A stretch of DNA of 5,083 nt, taken from DASTOB01 sp035720425 (GTDB lineage: Bacteria; Chloroflexota; Limnocylindria; Limnocylindrales; CSP1-4). The position numbers and the translations under genes are program-made. Shown one piece after another: positions 1-4,051 of the stretch; position 1 is the stretch's first letter, and the number at the start of each line of letters is the position of its first letter. The notes beneath the pieces are model-generated. The model was given only the letters and a program-made list of their open reading frames with translations. It made no database searches and had not been told where the DNA came from. The stretch is from NCBI GenBank assembly GCA_035720425.1, contig DASTOB010000094.1, positions 1-5,083 of the forward strand. Direction: 5' to 3'.

Positions 1-234
1 CGACAGCGTCGCGACCCGCCAGGTCATCCCGCGCGCCTTGAACGAGCCGGTCCGCTGGAGGTGCTCCGCCTTGACGTACAGCCGGTCGTCGGCGACTGAC
101 ACGCCCGTGGCCGCGCGGACCACCGCGGCCGCCGTCCGCGAGGTGAGGACCGGGGTGCGGTTCACGCGCCCATCGATGAATGCTCGCGCCTCGCGGATGC
201 GGTCGAGCGCGATGCGACGGTCCGATTCGGTCAT
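1..234 (-). CDS. Threonine/serine dehydratase, PLP-dependent (N-terminal 78 residues, cut by window edge)
   Basis: This is the amino end of a fold-type II PLP enzyme of the threonine ammonia-lyase / serine dehydratase / serine racemase group, which deaminates threonine or serine to a 2-oxo acid in the cytosol. The frame runs open from ATG at 234-232 to the left edge. Two family hallmarks are visible: RTPVLTS at residues 26-32 and KAEHLQRTGSFKARG at 55-69. In the second, Lys66 (SFK) is the expected Schiff-base lysine for PLP. The rest of the PLP domain, and any C-terminal ACT domain that would separate biosynthetic IlvA from catabolic TdcB or racemase types, lies outside the window, so no symbol is given. 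No Shine-Dalgarno site precedes the ATG; a GATACT hexamer lies 6 nt upstream, suggesting a leaderless message. It diverges from the GNAT gene across 44 bp. Confidence 0.88.
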   Translation of the reverse strand, partial: MTESDRRIALDRIREARAFIDGRVNRTPVLTSRTAAAVVRAATGVSVADDRLYVKAEHLQRTGSFKARGMTWRVATLS

Positions 235-278
235 CGGCGGAGTATCGCGCACGCGCATCCCGTATCGTCGGGCGCACG
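235..278. promoter_or_regulatory. Divergent promoter region between dehydratase and GNAT genes
   Basis: The 44-bp gap between two divergent ATGs must hold both 5' ends unless a promoter lies inside a gene. On the minus strand GATACT (246-241) ends 6 nt before the dehydratase ATG. On the plus strand TATCGT (263-268) ends 10 nt before the GNAT ATG. Both look like -10 boxes, and neither gene has a purine-rich ribosome site. No good -35 match was found for either, so the assignment is tentative. Confidence 0.35.
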
Positions 279-1187
279 ATGACGAGCTATCGGCCGGCGA
301 CGTTCGACGAGGCGCGCACCCTCTACGACATCTTCGAGCCGACGGTCGACGACCTGAGCCGGTGGATGGGCTACCAGGCGAACTCGACGGCCGACGATCC
401 CGACCCGTGGGCGGTCCGTCGGCCGCTCTGGGAGCACCTCGCCAGGACGGGTGAACCAGCGTGGCTGGCGGTCGACGACGGCGGGCGGCCGATCGGCTAC
501 GCCCGGTCGATCCTTCGCGACGGCGAGCGGGAGCTGACCGAGTTCTTCGTCCTGCCGGGGCATCAGTCGGCCGGGATCGGCCGGGAGCTACTCGACCGGG
601 CGTTTCCCGCCGGGGCGGGCGCGGCCCACCGATCCGTCATCGCCACCGGCGATCCGCGCGCCCTCGGCCGATACCTCAAGGCCGGGCTCGAGATGCGGTT
701 CCCGATCGTGACCTTCATGGGCCGACCGACGACGGAGGTCATCCCGACCGACCTGGAAATTGAGCCTATCGAGGGAACCGCGTCGGTCCTGGCAGCCCTC
801 GACCGAGTCGACCGCCGGATCATCGGTCATCGCCGCTCCGAGGACCATCGCTGGCTCGTCGGTCAGCGATCCGCGGTCGTCGCGCGGCGCGGTGGACGCG
901 TCGTCGGGTACGCGTATGCCGGCCGATTCCAGGGGCCGATCGCCGCGCTCGATCCGGCCGACCTGCCGGCGCTCCTGGCGTGGGCGGCATCGACAGCGGC
1001 GGCGGCCACGGCCGAAGCCGCTTCGGTCGAGATCGGCTTCGACGTTCCCCTGACGAACGTCGTCGCCGTGCGCCATCTCCTCGCGCGCGGCTACCGGCTC
1101 GACCCGTTCATCACCTACTACCTGTCCGACGGGCCGGCGGGCCGCTTCGACCGCTACGTCGTCACGAGCCCGCCGCTGTTCATCTGA
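279..1187 (+). CDS. Tandem two-domain GNAT N-acetyltransferase, 302 aa
   Basis: This is a cytosolic acetyltransferase of the GNAT superfamily, transferring acetyl from acetyl-CoA to an unknown amine. The N-terminal GNAT domain covers about residues 1-150. It shows the motif A signature VLPGHQSAGIG (91-101; Gln96, Gly99, Gly101 form the acetyl-CoA pyrophosphate loop) after the beta-4 strand LTEFF. The second half (about 157-302) repeats the GNAT layout: RVVGYAYAGRF strand at 207-217, NVVAVRHLLARGY helix at 260-272, and a conserved-looking end SPPLFI. It lacks a clear Q-x-x-G-x-G loop and may be a degenerate or substrate-binding domain. An in-frame ATG at 180 was rejected because it would overlap the divergent dehydratase gene by 55 bp, and recognisable GNAT sequence (TSYRPATFDEA) begins only at 279. 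No Shine-Dalgarno site is seen. The gene ends 24 bp from the convergent secreted-protein gene. The substrate cannot be read from the sequence. Confidence 0.85.
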   Translation: MTSYRPATFDEARTLYDIFEPTVDDLSRWMGYQANSTADDPDPWAVRRPLWEHLARTGEPAWLAVDDGGRPIGYARSILRDGERELTEFFVLPGHQSAGIGRELLDRAFPAGAGAAHRSVIATGDPRALGRYLKAGLEMRFPIVTFMGRPTTEVIPTDLEIEPIEGTASVLAALDRVDRRIIGHRRSEDHRWLVGQRSAVVARRGGRVVGYAYAGRFQGPIAALDPADLPALLAWAASTAAAATAEAASVEIGFDVPLTNVVAVRHLLARGYRLDPFITYYLSDGPAGRFDRYVVTSPPLFI

Positions 1188-1208
1188 CCGCCGCCGCTCC
1201 GCCGGTCA
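1185..1208. terminator. Weak inverted repeat at convergent gene ends
   Basis: TGACCG (1185-1190) and CGGTCA (1203-1208) form a 6-bp inverted repeat with a 12-nt loop, overlapping the GNAT stop codon and lying just beyond the convergent gene's stop. It could act as a small two-way stop signal. The stem is short and no T-tract follows on either strand. Confidence 0.25.
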
Positions 1209-1211
1209 TCC

Positions 1212-1838
1212 TCAGGGCAGCGCGATCTCCGCTGCCCACCCGAGCTGCGCGCCGAATGAGTCGTCCCCCGTGACGACGAGCGGGTCCGGCGTGAGCCCGG
1301 TGCCCGTGATCGAGACCGAGCCCTCGACGTCGGCCCAGACGTAGCGCTCCTGGCGGAAGTACCCGGCCGACAGTTGGTGATCGATCCGCACCTCGTGAGC
1401 GCCCGAGGCGAGCCAGTCAAGGTCGATCGTCGCGATCATCGAGCCCTCCGGGCCATCCGGGATCGTCACCTCGGCGGCAACCGACGCGCGCTCGAACAGC
1501 TCCAGGTCGGGATCCGGCACAGGGACCCAGTTGGTGAAGGTCCCGAGGTGCTCGTCGGCACACGTGTCGTAGACATCGAGGCTGACCGACACGTCGCTCC
1601 ACGACCCCGGAGCTCCTGACCCGATCGGACCCTGAAGGTTGTCGCCCGCGATGAAGGCGACCGACACGTAGGCGTAGCGACACTCCCCGGCTTCGGTCTC
1701 GAACCACGCGGTGGCGAAGCGCTGGATGTCGCGTCCGCCCGTGTCGGGGCGCGCGGCCGATACCGCCGGGGCGGCGACCGCCGCGACGGCAACGGCGAGG
1801 ACGAGCACCGCCGCCCATCTCGATCCACGACCAGCCAT
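1212..1838 (-). CDS. Secreted protein of unknown function, 208 aa
   Basis: I do not recognise a family. The protein begins with a clear Sec-type signal peptide: a short charged start (MAGRGSRW), a hydrophobic core at about residues 9-27, and a likely signal peptidase I site after VSA (28|29). The mature part (about 180 residues) is acidic, rich in beta-prone stretches and Trp/Tyr, and has only two cysteines (Cys53 and Cys93), which could form one disulphide outside the cytoplasm. There is no lipobox, no later membrane segment and no sortase motif, so it is probably free or loosely held. ATG at 1838 was chosen over the in-frame GTG at 1952: AAGGAAGG (1855-1848) lies 9 nt upstream, and the signal peptide then starts at residue 1. 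The gene stands alone, converging with the GNAT gene and pointing away from the repeat region. Confidence 0.78.
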   Translation of the reverse strand: MAGRGSRWAAVLVLAVAVAAVAAPAVSAARPDTGGRDIQRFATAWFETEAGECRYAYVSVAFIAGDNLQGPIGSGAPGSWSDVSVSLDVYDTCADEHLGTFTNWVPVPDPDLELFERASVAAEVTIPDGPEGSMIATIDLDWLASGAHEVRIDHQLSAGYFRQERYVWADVEGSVSITGTGLTPDPLVVTGDDSFGAQLGWAAEIALP

Positions 1839-1957
1839 GAACGTAACCCTTCCTTCCCGGTCGCACCCGGTTCGTGCCGGTGCTGCACTGCGAGCACTCC
1901 GGCGGCGACAGTGGGCCGCCACCTCGCTGCAACGACGCGTTCCGGCGACCATCGTTA

Positions 1958-2073
1958 CGTCCTATTCACGGCTGGGTCAGATCCTGCGGTGGCGTGCTCG
2001 GCCAGGGTGTGCTTCTGACGGCCTGAGCGCGTGGACGAGCGTGGATCGGGGCCGTTTCATTCAGTTGTGAATT
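1958..2073 (+). repeat. Direct repeat copy 1 (110-bp identical core)
   Basis: The core 1964-2073 is identical base for base to 2165-2274, 201 bp downstream. Five further bases (CGTCC, 1958-1962) also match, followed by a single difference (T1963 against A2164). Resemblance falls off just after 2073, so the unit has a fairly sharp right edge. The ends are imperfect inverted repeats, ATTCACGGCTG and CAGTTGTGAAT, as in a palindromic or MITE-like element. No target-site duplication is evident, and no transposase is encoded. Confidence 0.92.
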
Positions 2074-2081
2074 GGGCGCTG

Positions 2082-2134
2082 CCGCTGGAGGGCCCCACCG
2101 CTGGACGGCCCCGCCGCTGGACGGCCCCGCCGCT
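2082..2134 (+). repeat. 16-bp tandem minisatellite, about 3.3 units
   Basis: The unit CCGCTGGACGGCCCCG occurs at 2098-2113 and 2114-2129. A variant copy with two changes lies at 2082-2097, and a partial copy follows at 2130-2134. It fills much of the 85-bp spacer between the two large repeat copies and is very GC-rich. It most likely arose by slippage; no coding role is supported. Confidence 0.85.
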
Positions 2135-2158
2135 CTGCCAGCCCGGGCCGGACTCTAG

Positions 2159-2274
2159 CGTCCAATTCACGGCTGGGTCAGATCCTGCGGTGGCGTGCTC
2201 GGCCAGGGTGTGCTTCTGACGGCCTGAGCGCGTGGACGAGCGTGGATCGGGGCCGTTTCATTCAGTTGTGAATT
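2159..2274 (+). repeat. Direct repeat copy 2, foldable as one long stem-loop in plus-strand RNA
   Basis: This is the second copy of the unit at 1958-2073. The outer ends pair over 15 positions as RNA, 2164-2178 with 2260-2274, counting four G-U pairs. Inside, GATCC (2181-2185) pairs with GGATC (2244-2248). GCGTGCTC plus GGCC (2193-2204) pairs with GGCC plus GAGCGCGT (2221-2233) around one bulged T and a 16-nt loop. Copy 1 has the same fold except for its outermost pair. The G-U pairs would be A-C mismatches on the minus strand, so any RNA role favours plus-strand transcription. It could be a small RNA or a palindromic mobile repeat; sequence alone cannot decide. Confidence 0.6.
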
Positions 2275-2294
2275 TGGGGTTGCCGCCTGACCCG

Positions 2295-2351
2295 GCCCTG
2301 CATCGGCTCCGCGACCAGCACCACTCGCGACGACGGCCGCTGATGCAGGGC
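2295..2351. other. Nested hairpin upstream of the arsR promoter
   Basis: A perfect 10-bp inverted repeat, GCCCTGCATC (2295-2304) and GATGCAGGGC (2342-2351), encloses GGC (2305-2307) pairing with GCC (2336-2338) and an inner hairpin CGCGA (2310-2314) / TCGCG (2325-2329) with a 10-nt loop. It lies 21 bp after repeat copy 2 and 43 bp before the arsR -35 box. No T-run follows on the plus strand, so it is not a standard intrinsic terminator. It may end or belong to an RNA from the repeats, or be a DNA cruciform. Confidence 0.5.
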
Positions 2352-2394
2352 TCGGCCACCAGCGCCGCTCGCGCCAACCCCCACCCCAACGGGA

Positions 2395-2431
2395 CTTGCG
2401 TATTTGCGCAAGCAATGACATACTTCGAAGC
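2395..2431 (+). promoter_or_regulatory. arsR promoter with overlapping inverted-repeat operator
   Basis: TTGCGT (2396-2401) and CATACT (2419-2424) form -35 and -10 boxes with a 17-bp spacer. The -35 box lies inside a perfect inverted repeat, CTTGCG (2395-2400), 6-nt gap, CGCAAG (2407-2412), of the TTGCGxxxxxxCGCAA kind often bound by ArsR-family dimers. A second palindrome, CTTCGAAG (2423-2430), covers the end of the -10 box and the start point. Transcription would begin at about 2431, next to the GTG at 2432. Repressor binding would block polymerase, so autoregulation of arsR-trx is the natural inference. Confidence 0.65.
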
Positions 2432-2728
2432 GTGTTGAACCTCGTGGGGTCGAGCGAGCTCGAACGGCAGCGCTATGCCGCCGTCGGGCGAGCCCTGGCC
2501 GATCCGAAGCGGCTGTGCGTCCTCGAGTCGCTTGCCGACGGCGAGAAGTCCGTCAGCGAGCTGTCGGTGACGGTCGGCTGCCAGGTTCCGAACATGAGCC
2601 AGCACCTTGCGGTCCTCCGGAGCGCCGGACTCGTAACGACGCGCCGCGATGGAAGCACGATCTATTACCGTCTCGCGGACCCGCGGGTCCTCGAGGCCTA
2701 CCAGCTCATCCAGACGATCGCCCGGTAG
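2432..2728 (+). CDS. ArsR/SmtB-family winged-helix transcriptional regulator, 98 aa
   Basis: This is a small dimeric DNA-binding repressor of the ArsR type. The winged helix is easily read: helix 2 around ALADPKRLCVLESL (21-34), helix-turn-helix SVSELSVTVGCQVPNMSQHLAVLRSAGLV (40-68), and wing TTRRDGSTIYYRL (69-81). A C-terminal dimerisation helix, VLEAYQLIQTIAR, follows. The classical metal site ELCVCDL of arsenic sensors is absent. The only cysteines are Cys29 in helix 2 and Cys50 just before the recognition helix. Thiol or redox sensing is possible but unproven, and the C-terminal Cys of HlyU/BigR-like sensors is missing. GTG 2432 was chosen because it falls where the promoter predicts the message to begin (leaderless). 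TTG 2435 and GTG 2444 are alternatives; an earlier in-frame TTG at 2396 is part of the -35 box. The thioredoxin gene follows after 68 bp. Confidence 0.87.
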   Translation: MLNLVGSSELERQRYAAVGRALADPKRLCVLESLADGEKSVSELSVTVGCQVPNMSQHLAVLRSAGLVTTRRDGSTIYYRLADPRVLEAYQLIQTIAR

Positions 2729-2737
2729 GGCGGACAA

Positions 2738-2779
2738 CCCGGGCGGAGAGACCCGGGCACAGGTCCCGCGGGAGCGGGA
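2738..2779 (+). promoter_or_regulatory. Two hairpins in the arsR-thioredoxin gap
   Basis: CCCGGG at 2738-2743 and again at 2752-2757 can pair around an 8-nt loop. TCCCGC (2764-2769) pairs with GCGGGA (2774-2779) around a GGGA loop. The second hairpin ends at the first base of the thioredoxin ribosome site (AGAAAGGA, 2779-2786). They could protect a processed thioredoxin message, attenuate transcription or tune translation; no T-run makes termination less likely. Confidence 0.4.
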
Positions 2780-2796
2780 GAAAGGATCGATCCTCC

Positions 2797-3141
2797 ATGG
2801 CGGAGATCAAGCAGGCGACCGACACGACGTTCGAGGAGCTCGTGCTCAAGAACGACAAGCCGGTCGTGGTCGACTTCTGGGCGGCCTGGTGCGGGCCGTG
2901 CAAGATGGTCGCCCCCGAGATGGAGAAGATCGCCGAGAAGTACGCCGGCTCGGTCGACGTCGTGAAGGTCGACGTCGACGCCAACCCGCGCCTGTCGCAG
3001 ACGTTCGGCATCATGAGCATCCCGACCATCGCCTTCTTCCGGCCCGGCGCGCAGCCGATGGGCGTCGTCGGCTTCCGGCCGATGGAGCAGCTCGAGCAGC
3101 AGTTCGGCCTCGCCCAGTACGTGCCGGCCAAGCCCGCCTGA
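2797..3141 (+). CDS. trxA: Thioredoxin, 114 aa
   Basis: This is a complete classical thioredoxin, the cytosolic dithiol protein that reduces disulphides in target proteins and is itself recycled by thioredoxin reductase. The active site is the canonical WCGPCK (31-36, Cys32 and Cys35) after the VVVDFWAAW strand. The buried Asp26, the cis-proline loop SIPT (74-77, Pro76) and a C-terminal helix are all present. The length is close to the usual 105-110 residues, with a short Pro/Ala tail (VPAKPA). There is no signal peptide. ATG 2797 is preceded by AGAAAGGA (2779-2786) at 10-nt spacing. It lies 68 bp after arsR on the same strand with no evident new promoter, so co-transcription and control by the regulator are likely. 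A strong hairpin follows at 3204-3229. No reductase gene is in the window. Confidence 0.95.
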   Translation: MAEIKQATDTTFEELVLKNDKPVVVDFWAAWCGPCKMVAPEMEKIAEKYAGSVDVVKVDVDANPRLSQTFGIMSIPTIAFFRPGAQPMGVVGFRPMEQLEQQFGLAQYVPAKPA

Positions 3142-3203
3142 GCGGGCGACCACAACCGAATACTCCCGCGTCGGCGGCTCCTCCTCCCCCGTCCGACGCA
3201 CGG

Positions 3204-3235
3204 CGACCCCGGTCTCGCGACCGGGGTCGTTCGAT
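3204..3235 (+). terminator. Strong GC hairpin terminator after thioredoxin
   Basis: CGACCCCGGTC (3204-3214) and GACCGGGGTCG (3219-3229) form a perfect 11-bp stem with a TCGC tetraloop, followed on the plus strand by TTCGATT, a weak T-tract. It lies 62 bp after the thioredoxin stop, between convergent operons, and probably ends arsR-trxA transcription. On the minus strand no T-run follows, though the stem could still block read-through. Confidence 0.7.
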
Positions 3236-3236
3236 T

Positions 3237-3252
3237 CCCGGGAAACTCCGGG
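3237..3252 (-). terminator. Short hairpin just after the minus-strand operon
   Basis: CCCGG (3237-3241) and CCGGG (3248-3252) pair around a 6-nt loop, 2 bp beyond the stop codon of the 99-residue protein. Together with the 11-bp stem at 3204-3229 it may end the mutase operon. It is short and lacks a T-run. Confidence 0.3.
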
Positions 3253-3254
3253 GT

Positions 3255-3554
3255 TCAGTCCACGACGTGCCGCCAGGCAGCGACGAACCAGGCGACCGCC
3301 CGGTCGACGGCCATCCGGTCCAGGTCCGGCGGCGCAAGCGCGACCCACTCCGGCCCTCGCTCCGACGTCGACGTGTTCGGCGTCCCGAGGGCCGCACGTC
3401 CGACGATGGCCGGCAGGCAAAACTCTGCCCGAGAGCCGCTGAGCGCAGCGAACGCGCGGCCGGCGCGTCGCCACTCGACGCCGTTCACCACGTCCACCCG
3501 CTCGATCGGGTCGAGGTCGGCGGCCGCCCGATCGAGAATCTCGGCGAGCGTCAC
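3255..3554 (-). CDS. Conserved-looking small protein of unknown function, 99 aa
   Basis: I cannot name the family with confidence. The GTG start at 3554 overlaps the stop of the DinB-like gene by 4 bp (GTGA), typical of translational coupling and the main reason to accept this frame and start. The protein is soluble, with no signal peptide or membrane span. It has an N-terminal helix (MTLAEILDRAAADL), a central strand block around NGVEWRRAGRAFAALSG (24-40) and AEFCLPA (43-49), then ERGPEWVALAP (65-75) and a C-terminal helix DRAVAWFVAAWRHV (84-97). The layout faintly recalls small alpha/beta proteins of the MmcQ/YjbR or luciferase-domain kind (inference, weak). Being last in the mutase-DinB operon, it may work with the DinB-like protein. 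Confidence 0.7.
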   Translation of the reverse strand: MTLAEILDRAAADLDPIERVDVVNGVEWRRAGRAFAALSGSRAEFCLPAIVGRAALGTPNTSTSERGPEWVALAPPDLDRMAVDRAVAWFVAAWRHVVD

Positions 3555-4036
3555 GCTGGGCGAGCCGCGGCGAGGACTGCCTCGAGATCCGCCCGATGGT
3601 CCTCGTAGTGCTCGATCGTTTCCTCGACGAACGACTCGAGGTGGGCCGGGTGCTTCACCCAGCGCGTCTCGGGGACGACGGTCAGGTAGCCGCGCAGCTC
3701 GCCGGCGACCGACGCGAACCGCCGACGCACCTCATCGATCGGCAGCGCCGCCCACGCGGCAAGCAGCTCGTCGTTGACCACCTCGCCACCGCGCTCCTCC
3801 CACTCGCGGTCGATTCGCTCGATCGTCGGGGCCGACTCGCCCACCGCGAGCTCCTTCGCCACCGCGAGCGACACCTCCTGCCACGCGACGAGGTGACCCA
3901 TGAGGTCGCGGCCGGACCACCCGTGCGCGGCCTCGACCGGCGTGTCGAGTGCCACGTCGTCGAGATCGAGCAGCGCCTCGTATGGCCGCCACGCGTCGCG
4001 CTCGTCCTCGAGGAACGACAGGGCATCGAGGTACAT
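3551..4036 (-). CDS. DinB/DfsB-like four-helix-bundle protein, 161 aa
   Basis: This is a member of the broad DinB-like fold (DinB, YfiT, ClbS/DfsB, mycothiol-dependent maleylpyruvate isomerase N-domain). These are metal-binding four-helix bundles, some of which act as thiol-dependent transferases or hydrolases. The characteristic GWSGRDLMGHLVAWQE (39-54) gives the first metal His (His48), and the C-terminal helix ETIEHYEDHRADLEAVL (138-154) gives His143 and His147, completing the usual His triad. The length matches the family (150-170). ATG 4036 has GAGGAG (4051-4046) at 9-nt spacing, right after the mutase stop (15-bp gap), and its own stop overlaps the next gene. Co-transcription with the mutase is very likely. 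The true substrate is unknown, and the DinB name does not imply DNA repair. Confidence 0.8.
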   Translation of the reverse strand: MYLDALSFLEDERDAWRPYEALLDLDDVALDTPVEAAHGWSGRDLMGHLVAWQEVSLAVAKELAVGESAPTIERIDREWEERGGEVVNDELLAAWAALPIDEVRRRFASVAGELRGYLTVVPETRWVKHPAHLESFVEETIEHYEDHRADLEAVLAAARPA

Positions 4037-4051
4037 CGTGACGGGCTCCTC

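Larger units (their letters stand above)
1839..2431. other. Long gene-free region with repeats and foldable elements
   Basis: About 590 bp between the starts of the divergent secreted-protein and arsR genes. It holds the ribosome site and upstream leader of the secreted gene (with an inverted repeat GGCGGC 1901-1906 / GCCGCC 1915-1920), two copies of a 110-bp unit, a 16-bp minisatellite between them, a nested hairpin at 2295-2351 and the arsR promoter. The short open frames here lack ribosome sites and family resemblance. Two of them begin with the same 14 residues only because both lie in the duplicated unit. Confidence 0.7.

Noticed and set aside
1839..1952. 38-residue N-terminal extension of the secreted protein from GTG 1952
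   Set aside because: It would place the signal peptide internally, and a good ribosome site directly precedes ATG 1838.
1958..2274. CRISPR array or integron attC sites
   Set aside because: Only two 110-bp copies occur, far longer than CRISPR repeats, with no Cas genes. No GTTRRRY-type core sites of attC were seen.
1958..2274. Insertion sequence
   Set aside because: No transposase frame lies in or near the units, and no target-site duplication was found; at most a non-autonomous element.
2031..2438. Two short plus-strand open frames (2031-2219 and 2232-2438) starting with the same 14 residues
   Set aside because: The shared start comes from the duplicated DNA unit; the frames diverge just after it, lack ribosome sites, and the second runs into the arsR promoter and gene.
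3226..3242. tRNA T-loop-like stretch GTTCGATTCCC
   Set aside because: The flanking bases do not form a T-stem and no acceptor, D or anticodon arm is nearby; it is the tail of the terminator hairpin.
2649..3608. Long plus-strand open frame across thioredoxin and the operon junction
   Set aside because: It is Arg/Gly/Pro-rich as expected of an out-of-frame read of high-GC DNA, and it overlaps a certain thioredoxin gene and a terminator.
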